Positions 29,009-37,406 of a DNA stretch of 64,000 bases are shown here, one piece after another; position 1 is the first letter of the stretch, and each line of letters begins with the position of its first letter. The translations under genes were made by a program, and so were the position numbers. This stretch comes from Acidobacteriota bacterium (GTDB taxonomy: Bacteria > Acidobacteriota > Terriglobia > Acidiferrales > UBA7541). The notes beneath the pieces were generated by a model. That model saw only the letters and a program-made list of their open reading frames with translations, searched no databases and had not been told where the DNA came from. The stretch is from contig QHYZ01000053.1 of the NCBI GenBank assembly GCA_003225295.1, positions 56,427 through 120,426 of the forward strand, given 5' to 3'.

Positions 29009-29809
29009 ATGGCTGCCTTTGGCCGCTCCGGCACTTTTATCGTTTGTCTTGCTGTCCTTTTTACGCTCCTCCCACAGAACACGCACCACCATACGATGCT
29101 CGAAGGCATTCCCTCCGGAAAGACGCGGGTGCTCGACCTGAGTTACGCGATTAGCGACAAGCTGGTGCCGTGGCCTGGAGATGAAAAGTTCTTCGAGGCC
29201 AAGGTCAACGCCAGCATTGAGAAAAACGGCTACTTCACGAGGAGCTTCTGGATGCTGGAGCACTATGGGACGCATCTGGATGCGCCGGCACATTTTCCGC
29301 CGGGGAAGGCGACGGTGGACCAAATTCCGGCCAAACAATTGTTTGGGCCGGCGGTGGTGATCGATGTCCGCGCCGAGAGTGGCAAGGATGCAGACTACCA
29401 GCTTGGCGCCGCACGCGTCGAAGCATGGGAGAAGGGGCACGGGCGGATTCCCGAAGAAGCGATTGTGCTGCTTAGGACCGGGTGGGCGTCGCGGTGGCCG
29501 GACGTGCGGAAGTACCGGAATCAGGATGAAAAGGGCAAGATGCATTTTCCGGGGTTCTCGGCGGAGGCTGCCAAGCTGTTGATTGATCGGAAGGTGAGCG
29601 GGCTCGGGTGCGATACGCTGAGCATCGACCATGGTGCGTCGAGCGACTATTCCGTGCATCACCTGGCGTTGGGGGCAGGTCTGTATCAGCTTGAAAACCT
29701 GGCGGACCTGAGCGAATTACCAGAAACGGGTGCGTTCTTGATCGTGGCGCCGATCAAGCTGGAGGGTGGCTCGGGTGGACCGGTGCGAGTATTCGCGCTC
29801 CTGCCGTGA
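29009..29809 (+). CDS. Cyclase family protein (kynurenine formamidase-like hydrolase), exported
   Basis: A 266-residue protein with a hydrophobic leader (residues 9-22) likely to be a signal peptide. The core is the cyclase/formamidase family with its metal-binding motif intact: HYGTHLDAPAHF. Members hydrolyse N-formylkynurenine, isatin or cyclic amides with a divalent metal. CDTLSIDHG and HHLALGAGLYQLENLADLS are the conserved later segments. The substrate cannot be told, and the export signal argues against the cytoplasmic kynurenine role. Start at 29009 has GAGGTGAGAG upstream. Confidence 0.83.
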   Translation: MAAFGRSGTFIVCLAVLFTLLPQNTHHHTMLEGIPSGKTRVLDLSYAISDKLVPWPGDEKFFEAKVNASIEKNGYFTRSFWMLEHYGTHLDAPAHFPPGKATVDQIPAKQLFGPAVVIDVRAESGKDADYQLGAARVEAWEKGHGRIPEEAIVLLRTGWASRWPDVRKYRNQDEKGKMHFPGFSAEAAKLLIDRKVSGLGCDTLSIDHGASSDYSVHHLALGAGLYQLENLADLSELPETGAFLIVAPIKLEGGSGGPVRVFALLP

Positions 29810-29958
29810 ATAGTCCTATTTGTTTTGGCTGCCTACGTCTGGCAAGGTGGTTTCTGCGCGGTGGTGAGAGCCAAAGAACTTAATTTTGAAGTACGGCGGC
29901 GCGGTTGGCTCTTGCATCAATTGGTGAGTCACGATGGAATCTTCTCCCGGGAGGAAGC

Positions 29959-32900
29959 ATGCGTTTTCGAATCACAATGCTCATAGGAATTTTACTGGCT
30001 CTTGCGGCAGTGTCCGGCGCAACGGAAGAGACGCCGCTGCTGGCGCATTCGCCGACGGCAAGCAAGACCCAGGTGGCTTTTGCGTACGGCGGCTACCTCT
30101 GGAGCGTGCCGCGCGACGGGGGCGATGCCCGGCAGTTGACCACCGGCGGACATGAAGGGTTGCCGGTGTTTTCGCCTGACGGAAAATGGATCGCGTTTAC
30201 AGGCCAGTACGACGGGAATGTCGACGTATTCGTCATTCCCGCGGAAGGGGGCGAGCCGAAGCGGCTTACCTGGCACCCGGCGGCGGACGTTGCTGTGGGA
30301 TGGACTCCGGACGGGAAGCGAGTGCTTTTTTATTCCGGGCGCGAGGCCTATGCGGACTTCGACCGCCTTTACACCGTTCCTGTCGATGGCGGCCCGGCAG
30401 ATATTCTGCCTATGTGGCGGGGAGAACAAGCGTGGTTTTCTCCAGACGGAACACGGATTGCCTACGTGCCAAACTTGCTCTGGCAGACCTCCTGGAAGCG
30501 CTATCGCGGAGGGCAAACCACGCCAATCTATATCGTGCGTTTGAGCGACCTGGCGCTGGAGAAAGTGCCGCGCGAGAATTCGAATGATTCGCATCCCATT
30601 TGGTTCAACGACACCGTCTATTTTCTCTCCGACCGCAACGGAGCGGTGACTCTGTTCGCGTACGACACCAAGGCAAAGACCGTAAAACAGGTGGTGGAGA
30701 ACAAAGGGCTCGATTTCAAGTCGCTTTCAGCGGGGCCGGACGCGCTGGTCTATGAACAGTTTGGCGGGATCTATCTTTTTGATCCCGCGAGCGGCAAATC
30801 GAAAAAGGTAAGCATTCGAATCGCCGGCGACCTGCCAGCAACGCGGCCGCACTACGAGAAGGTTGGCGACAAGATTAAGAATGCCGCGATTTCGCCGACC
30901 GGCGCGCGAGCCGTGTTCGAAGCCCGGGGTGAAATTCTTACCGTTCCTGAAGAGAAAGGCGATATCCGCAATTTGACGCGGACGGCGGCCGTGGCCGAGC
31001 GCGATCCGGCGTGGTCGCCCGACGGGAAATCGATCGCCTATTTTTCGGATGAGTCCGGCGAGTATGCCCTGCACGTGGCCGATCAATCGGGCTCTAAGAC
31101 GGTGAAGAAGATCAATCTGGGCAATCCTCCGTCTTATTTCTACACACCCTTGTGGTCGCCGGACAGCAAGAAGATTGCTTACACGGACAAACGGCTGAAC
31201 TTGTGGTACGTCGACGTGGACGGGCGTACGCCGGTGAAGGTGACGACCGACCGCTACGATGATCCGACGTCTGGTTTCGGTCAGACCTGGTCACCGGACA
31301 GCAAGTGGCTGACGTACGCCAAGCTGCTCGAGAATCATCTGCGGACCATTTTCGTGTACTCGTTGGAAAGCGGAAAAGAATCGCAAATCACAGACGGAAT
31401 CAGCGACGCGCGATATCCGGTATTCGATAAAGGTGGGAAATCGCTGTTCTTCGCGGTAAGCACGGATGTGGGACTCTCCGCGGGCTGGCTGGATTTGTCC
31501 AGCTTCCAGCACCCGGTTCTGCGAAGTGTATACGCGGCGGTGCTCAAGAAGGGCGACCCTTCGCCGGTGGAGCCGCAGAGCGACGAAGAAAAAGCGGCGG
31601 AAGAAAAGAAAGATTCGGCCAGTGGAGACAAAGGCAAAGAAGCCGACAAGAACAAAGAGGGTGAGAAGGGCAAAGAAAGCGAGAAGAAGGTGGAGCCCGT
31701 CAAGGTCACTATCGATCTCGATGGTATCGGACAGCGAATCGTCTCCCTGCCGATCAAGGCCGCCAATTATGTAAGCCTTGATGTTGGCAAGGCTGGAACG
31801 CTGTTCCTTTCCGAGATCGTCGATGTGCCGCGATTCGAGGGAGCGACCCCGGTAACGGTGTCAAAGTTTGATCTGACCACTCGCAAGACCGAGGCGTTCG
31901 TAAGCGGGATCAGCGGATTCGCGGTTTCCGCCAACGGTGAAAAGGCGCTGTACCACTTGGGGCCCGGATGGTTTATCGCCGGCACGGCGGTAGTAGTGAA
32001 GCCCGGCGACGGAGCCCTGAAGCTGGACGAAATGGAGGTTTACGTTGACCCGCGCGCCGAATGGAACCAGATGTACCACGAGGTATGGCGCATCGAGCGC
32101 GACTTTCTCTACGATCCGCGTCATCACGGATTGGACATCCACGCCGCAGAGAAGAAATACGCTCCTTATCTGAAGGGTGTGGCAGGACGTGGGGACCTGA
32201 ACTATCTGTTCGACGAAATGCTTGGAGAGATCACCATCGGCCACATGTTCATCGGTGGTGGCGACGTTCCCAAACCGAGGGAGGTGAAAGGCGGATTGCT
32301 CGGTGCGGATTACAAGATCGAGAACGGGCGCTACCGCTTTGCCCGGGTGTACAACGGCGAGAATTGGAACCCCGATCTGCGCGCGCCGCTGACGCAGCCG
32401 GGGGTGGATGTGAAGGCGGGCGAATATTTGCTTGAAGTGGAAGGACGCTCGGTGGAGCCTCCGGCAGAGGTTTACAGCTTCTTTGAAAACACCGCTGGGA
32501 AACAGATCAAGATCAAGGTGGGCCCGAACGCGGATGGCAAGGACGCGCGGGAAGTCACGGTGGTGCCGCTGCCAAGCGAATTCGCGCTGCGCAACCGCGC
32601 TTGGGAAGAAGATAGCCGGCGGAAGGTGGACGAACTAAGCGGAGGAAAACTCGCCTACGTGCACGTTCCCGACACGGCGGTCGGCGGTTACCTCAATTTC
32701 AACCGGTTCTACTTTGCGCAAGTTGGCAAGCGAGGCGCGGTCATCGACGAGCGCTACAACCATGGCGGCGAAGTGGCGGACTATATCATCGACATGCTGA
32801 AGCGTCCGCTGCGAAACTGCGCGATTTCGCGGGAAGGCGAAGCGTTCTGCTCGCCGCTTGCGCAGATCTACGGTCCGAAAACGATGGTCATCAACGAAAT

Positions 32901-33252
32901 GTCCGGATCGGGTGGTGATGCGCTGCCGTGGATGTTCAAGCAGGACAAGATTGGAGCGCTGGTCGGCAAGCGCACCTGGGGCGGATTGGTGGGCATTTAT
33001 GGCTATCCGCCGCTGCTGGACGGAGGTTTCGTTACCGCGCCACGCGTGGCCATCTACGGTCTGCAAGGCGAATGGGAAGTGGAGAACCGCGGAATCGCGC
33101 CGGATATTGAAGTGGAAAACGATCCGGCGTCGGTTGCCGCGGGGCACGACCGGCAACTCGAAAAGGCCGTGGAAGTCACACTCGAAGTGCTGAAGAAGAA
33201 TCCAGTGGTGATCCCGGAGCATCCGCCTTATCCGAATTACCACAAGAAGTAG
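29959..33252 (+). CDS. Tricorn-type S41 peptidase, exported
   Basis: A 1097-residue protein with a signal peptide (FRITMLIGILLALAAVSG). Residues from about 30 to 690 form repeated WD40/PD40-type beta-propeller blades (WSPDGKSIAYFSDESGEY is one). A PDZ domain follows near residue 820, then the S41 core with the nucleophile serine in EMSGSGGDALPW and GKRTWGGLVGIYG. Tricorn degrades peptides released by other proteases. An unusual lysine/glutamate-rich linker lies at about residues 537-583, between propellers. GGGAGGAAGC precedes the ATG. Close to the family length of about 1070. Confidence 0.92.
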   Translation: MRFRITMLIGILLALAAVSGATEETPLLAHSPTASKTQVAFAYGGYLWSVPRDGGDARQLTTGGHEGLPVFSPDGKWIAFTGQYDGNVDVFVIPAEGGEPKRLTWHPAADVAVGWTPDGKRVLFYSGREAYADFDRLYTVPVDGGPADILPMWRGEQAWFSPDGTRIAYVPNLLWQTSWKRYRGGQTTPIYIVRLSDLALEKVPRENSNDSHPIWFNDTVYFLSDRNGAVTLFAYDTKAKTVKQVVENKGLDFKSLSAGPDALVYEQFGGIYLFDPASGKSKKVSIRIAGDLPATRPHYEKVGDKIKNAAISPTGARAVFEARGEILTVPEEKGDIRNLTRTAAVAERDPAWSPDGKSIAYFSDESGEYALHVADQSGSKTVKKINLGNPPSYFYTPLWSPDSKKIAYTDKRLNLWYVDVDGRTPVKVTTDRYDDPTSGFGQTWSPDSKWLTYAKLLENHLRTIFVYSLESGKESQITDGISDARYPVFDKGGKSLFFAVSTDVGLSAGWLDLSSFQHPVLRSVYAAVLKKGDPSPVEPQSDEEKAAEEKKDSASGDKGKEADKNKEGEKGKESEKKVEPVKVTIDLDGIGQRIVSLPIKAANYVSLDVGKAGTLFLSEIVDVPRFEGATPVTVSKFDLTTRKTEAFVSGISGFAVSANGEKALYHLGPGWFIAGTAVVVKPGDGALKLDEMEVYVDPRAEWNQMYHEVWRIERDFLYDPRHHGLDIHAAEKKYAPYLKGVAGRGDLNYLFDEMLGEITIGHMFIGGGDVPKPREVKGGLLGADYKIENGRYRFARVYNGENWNPDLRAPLTQPGVDVKAGEYLLEVEGRSVEPPAEVYSFFENTAGKQIKIKVGPNADGKDAREVTVVPLPSEFALRNRAWEEDSRRKVDELSGGKLAYVHVPDTAVGGYLNFNRFYFAQVGKRGAVIDERYNHGGEVADYIIDMLKRPLRNCAISREGEAFCSPLAQIYGPKTMVINEMSGSGGDALPWMFKQDKIGALVGKRTWGGLVGIYGYPPLLDGGFVTAPRVAIYGLQGEWEVENRGIAPDIEVENDPASVAAGHDRQLEKAVEVTLEVLKKNPVVIPEHPPYPNYHKK

Positions 33253-33423
33253 CTGAGGCGAGAGTGCGGCGTAGGGGCGCCCGCCGCGGCAGGCTGCCCC
33301 CACACCGATGTCGATTTCCAGCATAATCACAAAAAGCACTTCGCCCTGAGCTACCAGGGTTGGCCCCTTGCCCGAAGAGCATTGGATGTGGCGCTGTGCT
33401 ATTTTGAAGGTTCTTTCTTCCTT

Positions 33424-34404
33424 ATGCCGGAACTTCCCGAAGTCGAAACGGTAGCGCGAGGATTGCGGCAAGCAATTCTCGGGCGGCGGATACTTTCGGT
33501 CAGGTTCGGTAAGACTGATTTTATCGATGATCCTGCCGCGCTGGAGCAGCACTTGCCCGGGCGCCAGATCGAGGCGGTGGAACGCTATGGGAAATTCATA
33601 TTGTTGCGACTGTCGGCGGTGAGTAGAGAGACCCGCGTTGCCGCAAATGGCGATGCGGCGCAGGCGTCGTTGCTGGTACATCTGGGAATGACCGGCCAGA
33701 TCGCGCCGAGTCCGGCGGGACGAGCTCTTGAGAAGCACACTCACGTTTGCATACTTCTGGATGATGGGCGGGAACTGCGCTACACCGATGCGCGGCGTTT
33801 TGGGCGCATTGCTTACCTGACGAAAGCATTGCTTGCCGAAGAGCTGACCGGATTCGGCACCGATCCGCTCGAAGTGAGCGAGATGGAATTCGCGAACAGG
33901 ATTTGCGGGCGACGCGCGCGGATCAAGGCGCTGCTGCTGGACCAGAGCGTGCTGCGCGGCATCGGAAATATCTATGCGGATGAGAGCCTGTGGAAAGCGA
34001 AGATTCATCCGGCGCGGCTAGGAGCCAAGCTGAGCAGGAAACAAGCGGAAACATTGCGCCGCGTGCTGCGACACATTCTGCAGAAAGCGATTGTGTTGCG
34101 TGGATCCTCGATTTCCGATTTTCTTGACGCGAAAGGCGAGCCAGGAGAATATCAGCGGCACCATCGGGCCTACGGACGCGAGGGGAAAAGCTGTTATCGT
34201 TGCAAAACGCGCATCCGCAGGGCGATGGTAGCGGGGCGAAGCAGCTATTTTTGTCCAACCTGCCAGCACTCACCGCGCGGCTTCGCGGCGTTGCCGCTGC
34301 TCGGGAAAAACGGAAGGAAGAATAAACGCACAGAGGGCTCGACCGGGTCAGGAAAGCGCCGGGCGCAGAGAAATCGCAGAGAAGAGATGGGAAATCACCT
34401 CTGA
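33424..34404 (+). CDS. mutM: Formamidopyrimidine-DNA glycosylase MutM/Fpg
   Basis: A 326-residue base-excision repair enzyme that removes 8-oxoguanine and formamidopyrimidines. The N-terminus is MPELPEVE, whose Pro and Glu form the active site after Met removal. The H2TH region is followed by a zinc finger with CYRCKTRIRRAM and YFCPTCQ. The last 45 residues are a basic, Arg/Lys-rich extension not seen in most Fpg proteins. The start at 33424 is set by the conserved N-terminus; the open frame extends 14 codons upstream without homology. Confidence 0.95.
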   Translation: MPELPEVETVARGLRQAILGRRILSVRFGKTDFIDDPAALEQHLPGRQIEAVERYGKFILLRLSAVSRETRVAANGDAAQASLLVHLGMTGQIAPSPAGRALEKHTHVCILLDDGRELRYTDARRFGRIAYLTKALLAEELTGFGTDPLEVSEMEFANRICGRRARIKALLLDQSVLRGIGNIYADESLWKAKIHPARLGAKLSRKQAETLRRVLRHILQKAIVLRGSSISDFLDAKGEPGEYQRHHRAYGREGKSCYRCKTRIRRAMVAGRSSYFCPTCQHSPRGFAALPLLGKNGRKNKRTEGSTGSGKRRAQRNRREEMGNHL

Positions 34405-34572
34405 GAGCTGAGAGTCACGGCAAAAGGACGGCGCGAAGCGAGAGGTTCGGCATATCCATCAGAACAAGTCCAGATATTGGAGCTGCCAGGCCAAGACGGG
34501 AACGTGGTGGAATTGGCTGCGCGGGGATGACACTGTTTTGATGAGCTCTTGTTGAGGACCGAGGGACATGGC

Positions 34573-35205
34573 ATGAACTTACGTGGCCTGGTAACTCTTG
34601 CGGGGCTCGCGGTGCTTGTCCTGTTCGCAGTGCGAGTGGGGTCGGCGAGGCCTGCGGTGGACGCGCAGATCTTAGGTGAAATCCGCCAACACAGTCAGGC
34701 AATGCCAAAGCTGGGTGTGAAGCCGAAGCGAACGATCCGATTCGTGCTGTTCACCGGCGAAGAGCAGGGCTTGAACGGTTTGAAAGTGTACGTGAAAGTG
34801 CATGAGAAAGAACTGGAGAAAATCTCCGGCGTGCTGGTGCACGACAGCGGCACCGGAAAAGTTCCGACCATCGGCCTCATGGGAAACTACGCGGTGAGAG
34901 AGACGATCGATCGCGCGCTTTATTCGCTGGCGCGGGCCAAGGATGTCGGATTGGCAGAGCCGACGGTACGGTCCGAAGGTGGGAGCGATCATGTGCCGTT
35001 AGACGCCGCCAGCGTGCCGGGATTCTGGCGCGTGCAGGAGGACGTGGATTACGACCAGACGCACCATGCCCAGGCGGACACGCTGGATCGCGTGCGGTGG
35101 GATGACCTGACGCAAGGGGCCCAAATGCTGGCTGTGTTTGCCTACAACGTTGCCCAACTGCCGGAAATGCTACCACGCAAAACCGCCAAGCGGGGCGGCG
35201 ACTGA
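34573..35205 (+). pseudogene. M28 family peptidase, large internal deletion
   Basis: The frame encodes a hydrophobic leader (LRGLVTLAGLAVLVLFAV) joined at about residue 40 to the C-terminal half of an M28 aminopeptidase: TIRFVLFTGEEQGLNGLK, ISGVLVHDSGTGKV, SEGGSDHVPLD, VPGFWRVQEDVDYDQTHHAQ and LPEMLPR. The catalytic Glu (GEEQ), a late Asp and a late His are there, but the N-terminal half carrying the first metal ligands (a His and the bridging Asp) is missing. It would not be an active peptidase. Either an in-frame deletion or a gene assembled from two ends. Confidence 0.6.
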
Positions 35206-35214
35206 GCCGGCCGC

Positions 35215-35664
35215 ATGCGAGCTGTTCTCCAGAGAGTCAGCCGCGCGAAAGTAACGGTCGATGGACGCGTGACAGGGGAGGTGGGCGCCGGGCTGATGAT
35301 CCTCGTCGGCGTGGGCCGCGCAGATACGTCCGCGGTGGCCACAACGATGGCAGAAAAGTGCGCGAATCTGCGCATCTTCGAAGATCATCAGGGTAAGATG
35401 AACCGGTCGCTGCTGGAGGTGAAAGGCAGCGCGCTGGTGGTCTCGCAGTTCACGCTGTACGGCGATGCGCGCGGGCAGCGGCGGCCCAGCTTTATTTCGG
35501 CTGCGCCGTCGGAACAAGCCAAAGCTCTCTACGAAGAATTTTGCGAAGCGCTTCGCAAGCTGGGCGTGAGCGTCGCAACCGGCATTTTTCAGGCGATGAT
35601 GTCCGTGGAGCTGGTCAATGAAGGCCCGGTTACGATCCTCCTCGATTCCGACAAGACGTTTTAG
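35215..35664 (+). CDS. dtd: D-aminoacyl-tRNA deacylase Dtd
   Basis: A 149-residue enzyme that hydrolyses D-amino acids from tRNA. Both active-site motifs are present: [17 protein letters not shown], and the NEGPVTI Gly-cis-Pro loop near the C-terminus. The start ATG at 35215 lies 10 bases after the M28 remnant. The 3' end overlaps the frame of the DNA-alkylation-repair gene by up to 47 bases, which suggests coupled expression if that gene starts at 35618. Confidence 0.95.
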   Translation: MRAVLQRVSRAKVTVDGRVTGEVGAGLMILVGVGRADTSAVATTMAEKCANLRIFEDHQGKMNRSLLEVKGSALVVSQFTLYGDARGQRRPSFISAAPSEQAKALYEEFCEALRKLGVSVATGIFQAMMSVELVNEGPVTILLDSDKTF

Positions 35665-36382
35665 GCCTAGGGGCACTCAAAAGAACGCCCCGCCGTGGAC
35701 CAAGACTGCAGTGTTGCGCGAACTCAAAGAGTTGGCGGATCCAAAAGTGAGGGCAAAGATGGCATACTTTGGCGTTCATGCGCCGAAGGCTCATGGAATT
35801 TCCGCGCCGCTGTTGCACCAATTCGCGAAACAGATCGGTAAGGATCATCGGCTCGCGCAGCAGCTCTGGACCACCGGGATCCATGAAGCCCAGGTTCTCG
35901 CCACATTGATCGGTGAACCCGAAAAAATAACGGCCGCCGAGATGGATCGATGGGCTCGGGATTTCGACTCTTGGGACGTCGTTGATGCGGCGTGCCGCTA
36001 TCTTTATTCGGATGCAAAACCAGCCTGGGAGAAGATTTATTCCTGGAGCAGTCGGCCGGAGGAGTTCGTGAAACGTGCCGCATTTTCATTGGCCGCCTAT
36101 TTGAGTTACCGAGACAAAGAAGCGCAAGACGCGCAATTCGTGAAGTTTCTGGGGGTCGTCGAGCGTGAGGCCCACGACGAACGAAATTTTGTGAGGAAAG
36201 CGGTGAACTGGGCCTTACGCCAGATCGGCAAGAGGAATTTGAATTTGAACCAATCAGCCATCCGCGCGGGGGAGCGAATCCGGCGGCAAGGCTCACGCGC
36301 GGCGCGCTGGATCGCCGCTGATGCGCTGCGCGAGCTGAAGAGCACCGCCGTACAGACGCGACTGCGACGGAAAGCAACTTGA
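35618..36382 (+). CDS. DNA alkylation repair protein (AlkD/HEAT-repeat family)
   Basis: About 254 residues, mostly alpha-helical HEAT-like repeats: [62 protein letters not shown] and [20 protein letters not shown]. The WDVVD segment contains the Asp and Trp associated with alkylated-base removal in AlkD. The most conserved part begins about 28 codons after the ATG at 35618; no other ATG lies between, but GTG 35711 and TTG 35714 are alternatives, so the first 27 residues are in doubt. The stop overlaps the next gene's start. Confidence 0.82.
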   Translation: MKARLRSSSIPTRRFRPRGTQKNAPPWTKTAVLRELKELADPKVRAKMAYFGVHAPKAHGISAPLLHQFAKQIGKDHRLAQQLWTTGIHEAQVLATLIGEPEKITAAEMDRWARDFDSWDVVDAACRYLYSDAKPAWEKIYSWSSRPEEFVKRAAFSLAAYLSYRDKEAQDAQFVKFLGVVEREAHDERNFVRKAVNWALRQIGKRNLNLNQSAIRAGERIRRQGSRAARWIAADALRELKSTAVQTRLRRKAT

Positions 36383-36840
36383 GGTCAACGGTCGTGGCGG
36401 CCAAAAATGAATTGAAGATTCGGAGGGCGACGACCGACGATGTGCCGCAGATTGCCGTGCTCGCCGGACAGCTCGGGTATCCAGCGACGGCAGTGCAGAT
36501 ACACAAGAGGCTGCACGGAATCAAGCCCGCATCGCAGCATGCCGTATTCGTGGCGGACTCTGTGGCAGAGGGAGTGATCGGGTGGGTGCATGTTAGCAAA
36601 CAGCCACTGTTGGAGGTGGACATCCGCGCGGAAGTGAATGGGCTTGTGGTGGCCGAAGGGCAGCGCAGCGTCGGAGCGGGTGCGCGATTGCTGGGGGCTG
36701 CCGAAGATTGGGCACGCCAGCACGGCTGCAAAAGCATGTCGGTGCGTTCGAATGTAATTCGCGAGCGCGCGCACAAGTTTTACGAACGCAACGGCTACGA
36801 GCACTACAAGACCCAGAAATCGTTTCGCAAACCGCTGTAA
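36379..36840 (+). CDS. GNAT family N-acetyltransferase
   Basis: A 153-residue cytoplasmic acyltransferase of the GNAT fold. The acetyl-CoA pyrophosphate loop is RSVGAGARLLGAAEDWA, and the C-terminal pattern NVIRERAHKFYERNGYEHY matches the usual last strand-helix. Substrate unknown. Start is a TTG overlapping the previous stop (TTGA), or the GTG at 36394; the fold begins at about residue 13 in either case. Probably cotranscribed with the AlkD-like gene. Confidence 0.82.
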   Translation: MRSTVVAAKNELKIRRATTDDVPQIAVLAGQLGYPATAVQIHKRLHGIKPASQHAVFVADSVAEGVIGWVHVSKQPLLEVDIRAEVNGLVVAEGQRSVGAGARLLGAAEDWARQHGCKSMSVRSNVIRERAHKFYERNGYEHYKTQKSFRKPL

Positions 36841-36902
36841 CTCCGGCAATTCCCCATCTCCGGTTGCTTCCGAGAATGGCTTCATGCCCTTGAGTGGAAA
36901 TA

Positions 36903-36921
36903 TATATCGCATTGCGATATA
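36903..36921. promoter_or_regulatory. Palindromic operator upstream of MarR gene
   Basis: TATATCGCA (36903-36911) and TGCGATATA (36913-36921) form a perfect 9-bp inverted repeat with one central base. It lies only eight bases before the GTG start of the MarR gene, so a bound dimer would block transcription or initiation there. The size and symmetry suit a MarR/PadR-family dimer. Autoregulation is inferred. Confidence 0.65.
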
Positions 36922-36929
36922 GTTAATCA

Positions 36930-37406
36930 GTGGCCAAAGAAGTTAGCACCGCGGAGTACCAGGCTCTCGCAGAGCTGCGCTATCGTCTTCGCAAGTTCGT
37001 TAGGGAAGGAGACGCCGTGGCGCGCGCCGCAGGCCTGGAGCCGCAGCAGTATCTGCTCTTGCTGGCGCTTCGCGGGCTCCCCGAAGGCGTGGAAGCGACG
37101 ATCCGCACGCTGGCGGACCGGCTGGCGCTGAAGCATCACAGTGTGGTTGAACTGGTCGACAGACTGGAGGCCCATGGCTACGTGCGCCGGAGCCGCAGCC
37201 GGGACGACCGCAGGCGCGTCTTGGTGGCACTGCTGCAGCGGGGAGAAAAGCTGCTCGAGCAGGTGGCGCGAGACCGCATCGGCGAGTTACGCGCGAGTGG
37301 CGCGGCGCTTGTGAATGCCATCAGCGCTTTGCTGGAAAACGGCGGCTCACGGCACGGGAAACACGCAGTGAATTCGTCCAAGAAGGGGAGAAAGAAAGGT
37401 GCGTAA
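36930..37406 (+). CDS. MarR family transcriptional regulator
   Basis: A 158-residue winged-helix repressor. The fold is visible as LEPQQYLLLLALRG, then the recognition helix IRTLADRLALKHHSVVELVD and the wing GYVRRSRSRDDRRRVLVAL. The C-terminus is lysine-rich. It starts at a GTG directly behind the palindrome at 36903-36921 and overlaps the downstream ClC gene by eight bases, so both are probably coexpressed and autoregulated. MarR proteins usually sense small phenolic or oxidative ligands; the ligand here is unknown. Confidence 0.9.
   Translation: MAKEVSTAEYQALAELRYRLRKFVREGDAVARAAGLEPQQYLLLLALRGLPEGVEATIRTLADRLALKHHSVVELVDRLEAHGYVRRSRSRDDRRRVLVALLQRGEKLLEQVARDRIGELRASGAALVNAISALLENGGSRHGKHAVNSSKKGRKKGA

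Noticed and set aside
29235..29426. Possible loss of the metal motif in the cyclase-family gene
   Set aside because: Re-reading shows HYGTHLDAPAHF fits the full HxGTHxDxPxH pattern, so the site is intact.
32635..34008. A 457-codon minus-strand frame across the tricorn and mutM genes
   Set aside because: Antisense to two clear genes with recognised motifs; no motif in the antisense product.
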